From NCBI GenBank assembly GCA_943787725.1, contig CALSNM010000005.1:62001-126000 (forward strand): a stretch of DNA of 64,000 nt, given 5' to 3'. A program made the position numbers and the translations under genes. The notes under the pieces are model-generated. The model was given only the letters and a program-made list of their open reading frames with translations. It searched no databases and was not told where the DNA came from. Positions 9,758-19,424 of the stretch are shown one piece after another (position 1 is the first letter of the stretch; each line of letters opens with the position of its first letter). Origin of the DNA: an uncultured Flavobacteriales bacterium. GTDB lineage: Bacteria; Bacteroidota; Bacteroidia; Flavobacteriales_D; Parvicellaceae.

Positions 9758-11486
9758 ATTCTTTTCTTTTGTAAAATGCAAAACCACCTTCTTGGTATAA
9801 AAACTCACAATTAGCTTGGTCTGCTATTTTATTTTTTTGGTGAACCCGAACCACAAAACAAGTCGGTTTATCAACTTCTCCAGTCATTAACCAATTTACA
9901 ACCTGGGAATTAAAAATAGTTTTATCTTTTTGAGGCAAATCATTAAACGATTCTGCATCGTGTTGGAGCAACAATTGTTTTTTATAGGTTGACAAAGCGC
10001 TTCCCTCTCCCAGAGGCTTCACCTCAGAATAAAAATACTGAGCATAGCTCTTCATATTTACTGGTGTAACATAAACGTCTTTTCCTTTTAAGTTTTCATA
10101 AAATGCAATCATTGGTCCTTGGGAAAAACTTTCAATCTTGGGAACCATTACTCGCGCAAAAATTAACAAACAAAGGGCTGTACTCAGAGACAATACTAAC
10201 ACGGATTTTATTACTTGTAATTTGAATAAAAAATAAACTCCAAAAACAATGGAAATAAAATAGAATACCCCAATTAAAAATTCCCATCCAGTTATTGGAA
10301 TATCAACAGATAATTGTGCTGCGGCAAAAGGATCTTTTAAATTAGGTATTAGCCAATCATCTTTTCTATCAATAATAATTGGTAATAACGTTAAAAGGGA
10401 AGAAAAAACGAATCCAAAAAAACCGATAGTAATCAACATCCATTTTTTTAACTCTAATTTTCTTTCTTGAAGTTTAAACAAATAAGTTGCAGCCAAATAA
10501 CTAAGCGGCAAGTATGCCATCGAAGAGTAGTGCACAATCTTTGTTGTTGAAATACTAAACAAAATCATTACAACCCAAAACAATATTTTCATCCACTTCT
10601 CAAATTCAAAAGTATCTTGTTCCTTTTTATTTAAAAATCTAGGAATTGCTATTATTGAAAGTGGAAAACAACCGATTAACACAACAACAAAATGGTAATA
10701 AAACGGCTGCGAATGTCCTGCAACTGGTGTAGTAAATAAGTCTATTTGATACTTTACAAATTCAACTATAAACCATGGACCATTCTGAATTAACTCATAT
10801 CCAAACCAAAGAAAAGTCACTGCAAATATTGTAATAATGAAAATTAATATGCTTTTTATTGAGCCAACTTTTTTAAACTTATTAAACACCCAATAAACTC
10901 CAAAAGTCAAGAGCAGCAATAACAACCCAACTGGGCCTTTTGTTATAATTGCCAATCCAACGAACAGACCAGACAAAGCAGCAAATCTATTCTGCTCCTT
11001 TCCTTTTTCAACACTAATAAGCCTAATTAAATAATAAATTGAGGTGAAAATAAAGTAGTTAAAAACGGGGTCGATAATTCCAGACTTATAATAAAGATTG
11101 GGCAAAAACGAACCAAAATATATTAGCGCCCAGATGAATCCAAATATATCAGAACGTAATGTCTTGCCAATCTTAAAGAGCGTTAGCATGGTTAACACTC
11201 CAAAAATAGCATTGGGAAATCGTGCTGCAAATTCTGTCATACCAAACACACCCATCGACAAAGATTGCAGCCAGAAAAACAAGGGTGGTTTCTCCATAAA
11301 TGGCTCATAATTTATCTGAACCTGAAAGAAGTTTTTAGAAACTAACATTTCGCGTGAAGATTCAGCGAAGTTAATTTCATCCCAATCAAATAAGTGTACA
11401 CTGCCTAAAAACGGAAGAAAGAATACCAAACCAATTAAAGCTAGAAGAACTTGATATCCATATGGTTTTTCTAAGAATGATTTCAT
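9741..11486 (-). CDS. ArnT-like family 39 glycosyltransferase (lipid-linked sugar transferase)
   Basis: 581 residues with about 12 hydrophobic segments. The first periplasmic loop contains DWDEINFAE, the acidic pair that is catalytic in PMT/ArnT enzymes, followed by EKPPLFFWLQ near residue 65, another family hallmark. GT39 enzymes move a sugar from polyprenyl phosphate to lipid A or protein on the outer face of the inner membrane. Its start codon overlaps the PAP2 stop (ATGA), and the GT2 gene lies just before that, so donor synthesis, phosphatase and transferase are one operon. The sugar and acceptor are unknown; lipid A is a reasonable guess from the PAP2 neighbour, and protein or another glycan remains possible. 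Confidence 0.8.
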   Translation of the reverse strand: MKSFLEKPYGYQVLLALIGLVFFLPFLGSVHLFDWDEINFAESSREMLVSKNFFQVQINYEPFMEKPPLFFWLQSLSMGVFGMTEFAARFPNAIFGVLTMLTLFKIGKTLRSDIFGFIWALIYFGSFLPNLYYKSGIIDPVFNYFIFTSIYYLIRLISVEKGKEQNRFAALSGLFVGLAIITKGPVGLLLLLLTFGVYWVFNKFKKVGSIKSILIFIITIFAVTFLWFGYELIQNGPWFIVEFVKYQIDLFTTPVAGHSQPFYYHFVVVLIGCFPLSIIAIPRFLNKKEQDTFEFEKWMKILFWVVMILFSISTTKIVHYSSMAYLPLSYLAATYLFKLQERKLELKKWMLITIGFFGFVFSSLLTLLPIIIDRKDDWLIPNLKDPFAAAQLSVDIPITGWEFLIGVFYFISIVFGVYFLFKLQVIKSVLVLSLSTALCLLIFARVMVPKIESFSQGPMIAFYENLKGKDVYVTPVNMKSYAQYFYSEVKPLGEGSALSTYKKQLLLQHDAESFNDLPQKDKTIFNSQVVNWLMTGEVDKPTCFVVRVHQKNKIADQANCEFLYQEGGFAFYKRKEFKLPK

Positions 11487-12154
11487 TTTAGCTTCAATAG
11501 GGATTTCTCACCCCAGTTCCCGAAGGTTTTATTTTCGAAATATGAATATATCAATAAAGAACCGATTGCACCTATTAATGAACCGACAAAAATATCTTCA
11601 TAAAAATGTTGACATAAATAGACTCTTGAATAACCAATCAACACGGCAAAAACACTACATACAAAGCCAATCCATTTATTTTTACTCAGCAATGCGATTA
11701 AGCAAAAAATACTAAAAGCAGAAGTAGTATGCCCACTCGGGAATGAGTAATCCGACATCTGCTTAACCCCTTCGACCAAATGAATTTCTCCGTGCTTATA
11801 GATCTTCCATAAATCCTCATGATACATCGGCCGTTTAATATCGTAGAAAATTATTTTTTTTAAGAATTGAGTAACTCCAGCTGTCGCGCCAAAACTAACA
11901 ACTGCAATAACTGCATATTTAAATTTCCAAAACAACAAGGCCAGTAAGACTAAAGTTGCCATACCAAAATCACCTAAATAGGTCATATACTTATACAATA
12001 CATCTTGAAATGGAGACCAATATTGATTGGCCCAAAGTGTTCCATCAGTCTTAGAGTAAGTAAAAAGAATTACAACCAAAAACATTAAAAAAGCCAAGTA
12101 TATTAAAAAGAATAAAGGCTGTTTTTTAATGTTTTTTAGAATGGATTGGATCAC
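11483..12154 (-). CDS. PAP2 superfamily membrane phosphatase
   Basis: 223 residues with five or six membrane segments and the three acid-phosphatase motifs: KKIIFYDIKRP (K-x6-RP), PSGHTTS, and SRVYLCQHFYEDI (SR-x5-H-x3-D). Such enzymes remove phosphate from lipid A or from undecaprenyl pyrophosphate. It is the middle gene of a three-gene operon, 3 bases after the GT2 gene and overlapping the GT39 gene by 4 bases. That context fits either a lipid A phosphatase exposing the site that is then glycosylated, or recycling of the polyprenyl carrier; the sequence does not decide. Confidence 0.85.
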   Translation of the reverse strand: MIQSILKNIKKQPLFFLIYLAFLMFLVVILFTYSKTDGTLWANQYWSPFQDVLYKYMTYLGDFGMATLVLLALLFWKFKYAVIAVVSFGATAGVTQFLKKIIFYDIKRPMYHEDLWKIYKHGEIHLVEGVKQMSDYSFPSGHTTSAFSIFCLIALLSKNKWIGFVCSVFAVLIGYSRVYLCQHFYEDIFVGSLIGAIGSLLIYSYFENKTFGNWGEKSLLKLK

Positions 12155-12157
12155 AAT

Positions 12158-12904
12158 TTATTTTTTGTTTAACAATTTCCATTTATAAACGCCAATTCTT
12201 GTAAAAAAGTGTTTAAAAGATGTTCCTAAAACTCCAAGGCCATAAGTTACACTTCTACTAAAGTTAATTGATGAAGCTTCTTCGAAATATTTTGTAGGAC
12301 ATGTAACTTCAGCAATCTCATAATCATTGTATATAATTTGAGAAAGCATTTGGTTATCAAACACAAAATCGTCTGAATTCTCATTATAACGAATTGCATT
12401 TAAAACCTCCTTAGAAAATGCTCTAAAACCAGTATGATATTCAGATAATTTTTGACCAACCAAAATGTTTTGAGAAAGTGTCAAAACTCTATTTGCAAAA
12501 TATTTATAATAAGGCATTCCTCCCTTTAAAGCTCCTTTCCCAAGAATTCTTGAACCTAGTACAACCGGATATACATCGTTTGCTATTAGATAAGACATAC
12601 TATGAATTAACTGGGGGGTGTATTGGTAATCAGGATGTAACATAACTACAATATCAGCACCAATTTCCAAAGCTTTGTTATAACAAGTTTTTTGGTTTCC
12701 ACCATACCCTTTATTTACATCATGACGAATAACATGATTAATTCCAAGTTCACGAGCTAATTCTGCAGTATTATCCGTGCCATGATCATCAACCAAAATA
12801 ACTTCATCCACTATTTCAAAAGGAATTTCCCTGTACGTTTTCTCCAATGTATCTGCTGCATTATATGCAGGCATAACTACTACTATTTTCTTTCCTTTAA
12901 TCAT
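12158..12904 (-). CDS. Family 2 glycosyltransferase (polyprenyl-phosphate sugar synthase-like)
   Basis: Chosen start ATG 12904 (MIKGKKIVVVMPAYNAA); a longer in-frame reading is possible but lacks homology. The GT-A fold is visible as VVMPAYNAADTL, then ILVDDHGTDNT, the nucleotide-binding VMLHPDYQY in place of DxD, and GSRILGKGALKGGMPYYK. This resembles dolichol-phosphate mannose or glucose synthases without C-terminal membrane helices. It probably makes a polyprenyl-phosphate sugar from an NDP sugar in the cytoplasm as donor for the ArnT-like enzyme two genes downstream. First gene of the operon; a TAnnTTCG-like box upstream is weak. Confidence 0.85.
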   Translation of the reverse strand: MIKGKKIVVVMPAYNAADTLEKTYREIPFEIVDEVILVDDHGTDNTAELARELGINHVIRHDVNKGYGGNQKTCYNKALEIGADIVVMLHPDYQYTPQLIHSMSYLIANDVYPVVLGSRILGKGALKGGMPYYKYFANRVLTLSQNILVGQKLSEYHTGFRAFSKEVLNAIRYNENSDDFVFDNQMLSQIIYNDYEIAEVTCPTKYFEEASSINFSRSVTYGLGVLGTSFKHFFTRIGVYKWKLLNKK

Positions 12905-13029
12905 GACATGAGTTAAGTGCACGAAAATAGTACTTATCACCTAAACAGGGGCTTTTCTTCTACAGAATTCACCAACAAACTATTAGAAATATTAACAAAA
13001 GATATTGTGGAATTGAAACATATGCGACA

Positions 13030-13058
13030 TTGCACTACAACTTAATATTATACTTTTG
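13030..13058 (+). promoter_or_regulatory. Promoter of the TlpA-like gene, possibly leaderless
   Basis: TTG at 13030-13032, an 18-base spacer, and TACTTTTG at 13051-13058 match the Bacteroidota -33/-7 pattern. The ATG at 13063 is only 4 bases beyond the box, so transcription would start at or very near the start codon. Confidence 0.6.
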
Positions 13059-13062
13059 AGAA

Positions 13063-13635
13063 ATGAAATTATCAAGAAAGAATAAATCCGACTTAATTTT
13101 TTGGATAGCATTTGGATTAATACTAGCATTCTTATACCTAACTCCTTGGGGAGGATCCACAAGAGCCTGGATTGGAGGACTTTTTCTATCATCTCCAATC
13201 ATGGAAAAGTATGATAATAATGACAATTTCCTATCAACCGACTGGAATCTTCAGCACATTCACAATGACCAAATGTGGTTATCTGATACCAACAAACCCA
13301 TTTTTATTAATATTTGGGCAACATGGTGTGGACCTTGCAGAACCGAATTACCATCAATAAATAGCTTATACGAGAAATATAAAAACGATATAATGTTTAT
13401 CCTCGTTAGCCCACATGAATCAATTGAAATTCTAAAAGAATTTGCTCATAACAATAATTATAAACTTCCAATTTACACATCTATTAATCAAACTCCTTAT
13501 CAACTTCAAACAAATAGCTACCCAACAACAATTATCATAGACAAAAACAAAATCATTACGCACAAAATGAAAGGAGCACATAACTGGAATACAGAAGAAG
13601 TCCATTCAATTTTGAATGAGTTGATTAATAAATAG
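13063..13635 (+). CDS. TlpA-like membrane-anchored thioredoxin
   Basis: 190 residues with one N-terminal membrane anchor (about residues 11-28) and a thioredoxin fold facing the periplasm. The active site is [13 protein letters not shown] with cysteines 89 and 92, and the cis-proline loop is SYPTTIIID. The TlpA/ResA class reduces periplasmic disulfides, for example in cytochrome c maturation, but no such genes are near. Its promoter appears to lie directly against the ATG. The pyrD promoter overlaps its 3' end. Confidence 0.85.
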   Translation: MKLSRKNKSDLIFWIAFGLILAFLYLTPWGGSTRAWIGGLFLSSPIMEKYDNNDNFLSTDWNLQHIHNDQMWLSDTNKPIFINIWATWCGPCRTELPSINSLYEKYKNDIMFILVSPHESIEILKEFAHNNNYKLPIYTSINQTPYQLQTNSYPTTIIIDKNKIITHKMKGAHNWNTEEVHSILNELINK

Positions 13636-13643
13636 TATTTTTG
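13611..13643 (+). promoter_or_regulatory. pyrD promoter, overlapping the end of the thioredoxin gene
   Basis: TTTG at 13611-13614, a 21-base spacer and TATTTTTG at 13636-13643. The ATG of pyrD at 13665 follows about 21 bases later. The -33 part lies inside the upstream coding region. Confidence 0.6.
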
Positions 13644-13664
13644 CGTCAAATTCAGACTTACGGC

Positions 13665-14699
13665 ATGTATAAAGCGATTTTAAGACCTTTTTTCTTTTTA
13701 TTTGATCCAGAAAAAATTCATCACTTTGTCTTTAAATTAATTCGGTTTTCTAATGCAATTCCCGGTGTTGCAGCTATCAATAAAAAAATATTCGGTACTG
13801 AAGACAAGAAGTTAGAAAGAGAACTATTTGGCCTAAAATTTAAAAACCCAATTGGAATTGCTGCTGGATTTGACAAAAATGCTGTACTAATTAATCAATT
13901 GGAAAATTATGGCTTCGGGTTTATAGAGATAGGCACTGCCACTCCAAAACCACAAGACGGAAACCCTAAACCAAGAATGTTTCGTTTGAAAGAAGATGAG
14001 GCACTAATAAACAGAATGGGGTTTAACAACATCGGAGTTGATGCTATTGTGGAAAATCTTAAAAAGAAAAGAACCAATTTGATTATTGGAGGAAACATTG
14101 GCAAAAACACCGCAACCTCAAATGAAGATGCAATTGCGGATTATGTCTATAACTTCAATGCCTTGCACGATTTCGTTGATTATTTTGTAGTGAATGTAAG
14201 TTGTCCTAACGTAAAGAACCTCACCAAACTTCAAGATACAGATTTTCTAACGGAGCTTTTGGGAGAGTTAAAAGTCATTAACGGCACCAAAAAAGTTGAA
14301 CGTCCAATCCTTTTAAAAATAGCACCCAATCTAGATCACAATGCACTAGATGAGATAATTGAACTTATAGCCAGCACAGGAATTCACGGAATCGTTGCTA
14401 CCAATACAGAAACAAGCAGAGATGGACTAAAAACGGCAAAGGAAACTGTTGAGAAAATTGGCAATGGTGGACTAAGTGGAAAACCTGTAAGAGAGAGATC
14501 CACTGAAATCATTCGATACCTATCGACAAAATCAAATAGAGCATTTCCAATTATCGGTGTTGGGGGTATTCACTCTGAAGAAGATGCTTTGGAGAAAATT
14601 GAAGCTGGTGCAGATTTAGTTCAGATATATACCGGCTTTGTATACGAAGGTCCAAATCTAGTTAAGAGAATTAACAAGGCTATTTTGAATAAGAAATAA
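13665..14699 (+). CDS. pyrD: Quinone-dependent dihydroorotate dehydrogenase (class 2)
   Basis: The ATG at 13665 gives [20 protein letters not shown], the N-terminal helix by which class 2 enzymes dock to the membrane; an upstream TTG at 13641 lies within the promoter and is rejected. FMN-site motifs follow: [54 protein letters not shown], and [11 protein letters not shown]. The serine of NVSCPN is the class 2 catalytic base region. It converts dihydroorotate to orotate in pyrimidine synthesis with electrons passing to quinone. Converges with the PKD lipoprotein gene, 15 bases away. Confidence 0.95.
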   Translation: MYKAILRPFFFLFDPEKIHHFVFKLIRFSNAIPGVAAINKKIFGTEDKKLERELFGLKFKNPIGIAAGFDKNAVLINQLENYGFGFIEIGTATPKPQDGNPKPRMFRLKEDEALINRMGFNNIGVDAIVENLKKKRTNLIIGGNIGKNTATSNEDAIADYVYNFNALHDFVDYFVVNVSCPNVKNLTKLQDTDFLTELLGELKVINGTKKVERPILLKIAPNLDHNALDEIIELIASTGIHGIVATNTETSRDGLKTAKETVEKIGNGGLSGKPVRERSTEIIRYLSTKSNRAFPIIGVGGIHSEEDALEKIEAGADLVQIYTGFVYEGPNLVKRINKAILNKK

Positions 14700-14714
14700 A
14701 TTTTTCCATTCAAA

Positions 14715-15398
14715 TTAATACACCCACTGTAATTTTAATATTAGGGTACAATCTCCATCATTAATTGTCACACTTGCTTCTTCATCTAGCGAATATAATG
14801 CAGGATTAAAATTTAAAACAGAAATTAATTCATCTGTGATTCCATCTTCATCCAGAACATTTAGTAAATAATCTGAGTTGAATGGAAGCTCCACCGGAAA
14901 GTCATTATAGTATACATAAGACTGATTAAATAACTGATTCTGACCAACCTCAATTCCATCCAAATAAGTAATCGTACCATCTACTATCTGAAACCTGACA
15001 TCTGGCAACCCCTGAATATCCCATAAATCACCACTCCAATTCAATTCTGGAAAAGAGGACAGAACAATTGAGGTTATTGTAACAGATAAGGGGAGATCTT
15101 TAACTGTTATAGTTTTGTAATCCGACTCAAAAGATTTGTTGTTTTTAGAATAGACTTTTAATTCTACCGCATAAGTTCCAGAAGAGGTATAGATATGTTC
15201 TGGATTTTTATCTTCTGAAATATTTCCATCACCAAAATCCCAATAGTAACCAAAATCATTCTCCGAACAATTGGCTACAAAAGTAACCTTATCATCTACT
15301 TCGTATTTCTCATCCATGGAGCTAATACAAGCAATGGGCTCATTCTTTTTACATGAACAAAATAAAAATAGCGCGAACAGTAAGGCTAAGTATTTCAT
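14715..15398 (-). CDS. PKD-domain lipoprotein
   Basis: 227 residues. A lipoprotein signal ends at LFCSC (lipid-modified Cys about residue 17) followed by KKNEP, a charged stretch usual for Bacteroidota surface lipoproteins. A PKD domain is clear at YYWDFGDGNISEDKNPEHIY. The C-terminal 120 residues show no family I recognise. The protein is probably surface or periplasmic with a binding or structural role. It converges with pyrD; its own 5' side abuts the SSS transporter gene, 43 bases away and in the same direction. Confidence 0.75.
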   Translation of the reverse strand: MKYLALLFALFLFCSCKKNEPIACISSMDEKYEVDDKVTFVANCSENDFGYYWDFGDGNISEDKNPEHIYTSSGTYAVELKVYSKNNKSFESDYKTITVKDLPLSVTITSIVLSSFPELNWSGDLWDIQGLPDVRFQIVDGTITYLDGIEVGQNQLFNQSYVYYNDFPVELPFNSDYLLNVLDEDGITDELISVLNFNPALYSLDEEASVTINDGDCTLILKLQWVY

Positions 15399-15441
15399 AA
15401 AAATAGGTAAGGCTAATCTATACGAAGTCCAAATATACCTA

Positions 15442-16971
15442 TTAATTTAATGCATTCAGATTTCGCTTGCTAATCAAAAACAACGCACCAAAGGAGAGCA
15501 GCGCATTGTAAATTATAATCTCAAAGCCAAACTTATAGTAACCAAAAATTCCTGGCATTTCCTTAATTAGCTCACCTTTTTCATTTAAGGTATTTGCAAC
15601 ACCCGGCGCTCCAGCAGAAAAATACCACAACACCCCAATAGTTATAGGAACTAAAACACATACGACAACAACCAATTTATCGCGTAAATCTCTTTTTGTC
15701 AAAATACCAAAAAAGAACAGCCCGATTAATGGACCATAAGTAAATCCAGCAAATTTCATTAACAATCCTATTGCTGACTCTTCGGTTGTGTATTTCAATG
15801 TAATGACAGTCAAAACAATAACAAGAGAAACCCCAACATGAACCCATTTCCTGATCTTTTCCTGCTGTTCCTTTACTTTTGATTTTACATCCATGAAATC
15901 TATTGAAAATGATGTTGTAAGTGAGGTCAAGGCAGAATCCGCACTGCTGTAAGCTGCCGCAATCAACCCTAATAGAAAGAGTATTCCAATTACCCGCCCT
16001 GTTGATTCATCCATTGCAATAGTGGAAAACAATAAATCCCCTTTTACCCCGCTACCTAAGCCTGTTTTTTCGGCATACATATATAGTAGCGCTCCTAATC
16101 CAAGAAAAATTAGGTTAACCGCTACCAGGACACCTGCCATTGTTACCATATTTTTTTGCGCTTCCTTTATATTTTTACAACTCAAATTCTTTTGCATCAT
16201 ATCCTGATCCAAACCAGTCATTCCTATTGTGATAAATATTCCACCTAAAAAGTGTTTTAAAAAATGATTACTTCCCATTATATTATCGAAAAAGAATATT
16301 TGGGAATATCCACTGTTAGAAACTGCAGTTACTAAACCTTCTTTTTCAGACAACCCTAAAGCATCGCTAATTAGCCAAACAGTGAATACTACAGCTATTA
16401 GCATAAAGCTCGTTTGCAATGTATCAGTCCAAATTATCGTTTTTATCCCTCCTCTATTCGTATAAATCCAAATGAGCAAAACAGAAATAACTACTGTTAC
16501 CCAAAATGGAATTCCCCAGTCATCAAACAATATACTTTGCAAAATATTTGCAACAAGCAACAATCGAACTGAGGCTCCAATTACTCTAGATGCTAGGAAA
16601 AATGATGCTCCAGTTTTATAACTCCAATTACCAAATCGCTCTTTTAAATACTCATAAATGGAGGTCAAATTCATTTTATAGTAAATAGGCATCAACACAT
16701 AAGCCACCACAAAATAACCAATCAAGTAGCCAAATACTGCTTGCATATAGCTAAATTGATTTGCTTCATTGCCAACCCAACCAGGAACAGAAATAAATGT
16801 CACACCTGACAATGAAGCTCCAATCATACCAAAGGACACAATGTACCAAGGTGATTTTTTCTCACCTAAAAAGAAAGTACTGTTATCTGCTTTTCTACTT
16901 GTTAGCCATGCAATAAACAGAAGTACTAAAAAGTAAATGACTATTACAGATATGATTAACGCATTTGACAT
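15442..16971 (-). CDS. Sodium:solute symporter (SSS family)
   Basis: 509 residues with about 13 membrane segments. Early SSS features are LGEKKSPWYIVSFGMIGASLSGVTFISVPG, quoted here only in part as GMIGASLSGVTF, and the sodium-site region GLIAAAYSSADSALTSLTTSF near residue 330, whose shorter core AAYSSADSAL is typical. The family moves sugars, amino acids, vitamins or sialic acid with sodium. It is divergent from the PLP decarboxylase at 17051 with a 79-base spacer, so a link to amino acid uptake is possible but not shown. Confidence 0.85.
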   Translation of the reverse strand: MSNALIISVIVIYFLVLLFIAWLTSRKADNSTFFLGEKKSPWYIVSFGMIGASLSGVTFISVPGWVGNEANQFSYMQAVFGYLIGYFVVAYVLMPIYYKMNLTSIYEYLKERFGNWSYKTGASFFLASRVIGASVRLLLVANILQSILFDDWGIPFWVTVVISVLLIWIYTNRGGIKTIIWTDTLQTSFMLIAVVFTVWLISDALGLSEKEGLVTAVSNSGYSQIFFFDNIMGSNHFLKHFLGGIFITIGMTGLDQDMMQKNLSCKNIKEAQKNMVTMAGVLVAVNLIFLGLGALLYMYAEKTGLGSGVKGDLLFSTIAMDESTGRVIGILFLLGLIAAAYSSADSALTSLTTSFSIDFMDVKSKVKEQQEKIRKWVHVGVSLVIVLTVITLKYTTEESAIGLLMKFAGFTYGPLIGLFFFGILTKRDLRDKLVVVVCVLVPITIGVLWYFSAGAPGVANTLNEKGELIKEMPGIFGYYKFGFEIIIYNALLSFGALFLISKRNLNALN

Positions 16972-16991
16972 GCAACAAAGAAAAGGTTTTC

Positions 16992-16999
16992 TTATGTTT
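16992..16999 (+). promoter_or_regulatory. Putative -7 box of the PLP decarboxylase gene
   Basis: TATGTTTG fits TAnnTTTG and lies 51 bases before the ATG at 17051, inside the divergent spacer. The nearest TTG is 25 bases upstream, longer than usual. Confidence 0.4.
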
Positions 17000-17050
17000 G
17001 TAGAAAACCGTTACAAATTAGATTTCCACGTTGATTTATTAGTATCACCT

Positions 17051-18511
17051 ATGAACCTAGAAGACCAGCTCAAACAACTCGAAAAATCAGCACGGCAACT
17101 GGACTTAACTTCTAATGAAAGAAAAAAGTATGACACTGCCATAAGAGACTATCTATTCAACTTCTTGGATGAATTGGAAGGTAAGAATTCATGGGTAGCT
17201 GACTCCGAACCTAGTAAAGAAATCTATGACTTCCCTATCACTGAAAACGGATATAAACTAGAAGATTTACTTCGTCTTTATGAAAGATCAGTAAATAGCA
17301 CTGGACTTCAACCAGCTTCTGGCGGACATCTTGGCTATATACCAGGTGGTGGGGTACCACTTGCGGGATATGGAGATTTAATAGCTGCTATTACGAATAA
17401 ATATTCTGGAATATACTTTGGAAATCCAGGAGCAATTAGACTAGAAAACCATTTAATTGATTGGACAGCCAAACAATTTGGCTTTACTGGAGAATACGGC
17501 GGAAATTTGACCACTGGTGGAAGTATTGGAAACCTTATTGCAATTGTTTCTGCAAGAGATGCGCACGGCATAAAAGGAAAAGACTTCGAAACAACTGTAA
17601 TATATGGTTCATCTCAAATGCACCATAGCCTTAATAAGGCCATTCGAATTGCCGGCTTAGGAGAATGTATTTACAGAAATATTCCACTGAAAGAGAATTA
17701 TCATTTGGATACTGATTTCCTGTCTCATCAAATTGAAAAAGATAAATTGCAAGGGCTAAAGCCATTTGTAATAATTGGCTCAGTAGGAACAACAGATACC
17801 GGGATAATTGACGACCTAGATAAATTATCTGAAATCTCACAGCAGAATGATTGCTGGTTTCATGTTGACGGCGCTTACGGAGGATATTTCTATCTCATTG
17901 ACGAACTGAAAGATAAGTTTAAAGGAATCGAAAAAGCAGATTCATTGGTAATTGACCCACATAAAGGATTATTTCTACCATACGGAACAGGAATGATCTT
18001 AGTAAAGGATAGAAAAGCAATGTTGCATTCTCATTACTACACGGCTAATTATATGCAAGATGCTTATAAAGCTCCTGATGAATGGTCACCCGCAGATGTA
18101 TCTCCTGAATTATCTAGGAACTTTAGAGGCTTAAGGATGTGGTTACCATTAATGGTTCACGGATTAAAACCATTTAAAGATGCTATTTTAGAAAAATATC
18201 TTTTAACCAAATACGCTTATCAAAAACTAAGGGAGACCCCTTATATAGCGGTTGGGAAAGAGCATGAATTATCTGTGCAAACCTTTCGGTTTTGGAAAAT
18301 AAATACGTCTGATGAAGACTTAAATAAACTCAATGAGAAAATACTTGAAGGACTTCACAATGATGGAAGAATCTTCATTTCATCCACTAGAATAGAAGGT
18401 ATTTATACTTTACGTTTTGCCATTTTATCTTTTAGAACGCACAAACGAGAGATTGACTTAATTTTAGAAATGATGAAAGAACAAGCTATATTATTTGGTT
18501 TAATAAAATAG
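17051..18511 (+). CDS. Group II PLP-dependent amino acid decarboxylase
   Basis: Start ATG 17051 (MNLEDQLKQLEKS) is chosen because earlier in-frame codons overlap the divergent symporter gene. The protein of 486 residues has the aromatic amino acid/glutamate decarboxylase fold: GNLTTGGSIGNL, the VDGAYGG aspartate that contacts the pyridine nitrogen, and the PLP lysine in DPHKGLFLPYGTG. These enzymes make amines from aromatic amino acids, glutamate or diaminobutyrate. The substrate cannot be set from motifs. A hairpin at 18559-18589 follows the gene. Confidence 0.85.
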   Translation: MNLEDQLKQLEKSARQLDLTSNERKKYDTAIRDYLFNFLDELEGKNSWVADSEPSKEIYDFPITENGYKLEDLLRLYERSVNSTGLQPASGGHLGYIPGGGVPLAGYGDLIAAITNKYSGIYFGNPGAIRLENHLIDWTAKQFGFTGEYGGNLTTGGSIGNLIAIVSARDAHGIKGKDFETTVIYGSSQMHHSLNKAIRIAGLGECIYRNIPLKENYHLDTDFLSHQIEKDKLQGLKPFVIIGSVGTTDTGIIDDLDKLSEISQQNDCWFHVDGAYGGYFYLIDELKDKFKGIEKADSLVIDPHKGLFLPYGTGMILVKDRKAMLHSHYYTANYMQDAYKAPDEWSPADVSPELSRNFRGLRMWLPLMVHGLKPFKDAILEKYLLTKYAYQKLRETPYIAVGKEHELSVQTFRFWKINTSDEDLNKLNEKILEGLHNDGRIFISSTRIEGIYTLRFAILSFRTHKREIDLILEMMKEQAILFGLIK

Positions 18512-18558
18512 TTCTTAATTTCGAGGTTATAAATTCTAGTTAAGGATTATATAGATAT

Positions 18559-18589
18559 TTCCCGGCAAAAACGCTAAGCGCTTTGGGAA
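18559..18589. other. Interrupted hairpin between decarboxylase and recR
   Basis: TTCC pairs with GGAA, CAAA with TTTG and CGC with GCG around a TAA loop, giving an 11-bp interrupted stem in 31 bases. There is no T run, so it is not a standard terminator. It could act as a 3' end stabiliser or be chance. Confidence 0.35.
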
Positions 18590-18652
18590 CACCGCAACAA
18601 AACATCGTTAATAACATTTACAACTTGTTTATTATTCAATCTCGGTATTCTT

Positions 18653-18660
18653 TATTTTTG
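18653..18660 (+). promoter_or_regulatory. -7 box directly upstream of recR
   Basis: TATTTTTG ends 4 bases before the recR ATG at 18665, so the transcript would be leaderless or nearly so. The nearest TTG lies 25 bases upstream. Confidence 0.5.
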
Positions 18661-18664
18661 TACA

Positions 18665-19282
18665 ATGGAATTTCATTCTAAATTATTAAATAATGCTGTA
18701 GAGCAAATGGCAACTCTTCCAGGAGTAGGAAAGAGAACTGCTCTACGTTTAGTGCTAGATATGTTGAATCGTTCTGAAAGCGATGTCCAAGCTTTTACAA
18801 TGGCGATGACACGACTGAAAAACGAAATCAAATTCTGTAAGAAATGTAAAAACATAAGCGATGCGGATTTATGTAATATTTGTGCTAACCCACAAAGAGA
18901 TGAATCGACAATCTGCGTTATTCAAGACCTAAGAGACATCCTAGCAATTGAAGCAACACAGCAATACAAAGGACTTTACCATATTCTTGGAGGGATTATA
19001 TCTCCTATGGACGGCATTGGACCAGATGACTTGCATATCAAAAGTTTAATTGAAAGAGCAAGTATGCCGGAATCCAAAGAGGTTATTTTAGCATTAAGCG
19101 CAACAATGGAAGGAGATACTACTAATTTTTATCTTTTCAGAAAACTTAAGGAATGTAATGTCAACGTGAGTGTAATATCAAGAGGTATAGGAATTGGGAA
19201 TGAATTAGAGTACACAGATGAAGTTACACTCGGTCGATCTATCCTTAACCGATCTCCTTTTGAAAACAACTTAGCGCGCTAA
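18665..19282 (+). CDS. recR: Recombination mediator RecR
   Basis: 205 residues, standard length. The N-terminal helix-hairpin-helix is LPGVGKRTALRL. A zinc finger follows with cysteines 58, 61, 70 and 73 (CKKC...CNIC). A Toprim domain holds VIQDLRDILAIE and the LGGIISPMDGIGPDDL segment, with the C-terminal Walker-like ISRGIGIGNELEYTDEVTL. RecR acts with RecO and RecF to load RecA on gapped DNA. It stands alone between the decarboxylase and the NlpC/CapA gene and appears to have its own promoter. Confidence 0.96.
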   Translation: MEFHSKLLNNAVEQMATLPGVGKRTALRLVLDMLNRSESDVQAFTMAMTRLKNEIKFCKKCKNISDADLCNICANPQRDESTICVIQDLRDILAIEATQQYKGLYHILGGIISPMDGIGPDDLHIKSLIERASMPESKEVILALSATMEGDTTNFYLFRKLKECNVNVSVISRGIGIGNELEYTDEVTLGRSILNRSPFENNLAR

Positions 19283-19424
19283 AGTTTGCTATAAGCCTTG
19301 AATAATATCTCGTCGACACTCTAAACAAAAGATATGCTGATCAACCCGGTAGTAATCCCTAAATAAATTAGCCTATTAACAAAACTTTAACATAATTCAT
19401 TCTGCTAAAAGATAGAAAAAAACT

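Noticed and set aside
12992-13226. Open frames on the minus strand overlapping the thioredoxin gene start
   Set aside because: They are antisense to a well-supported TlpA-like gene with its own promoter, and have no family features.
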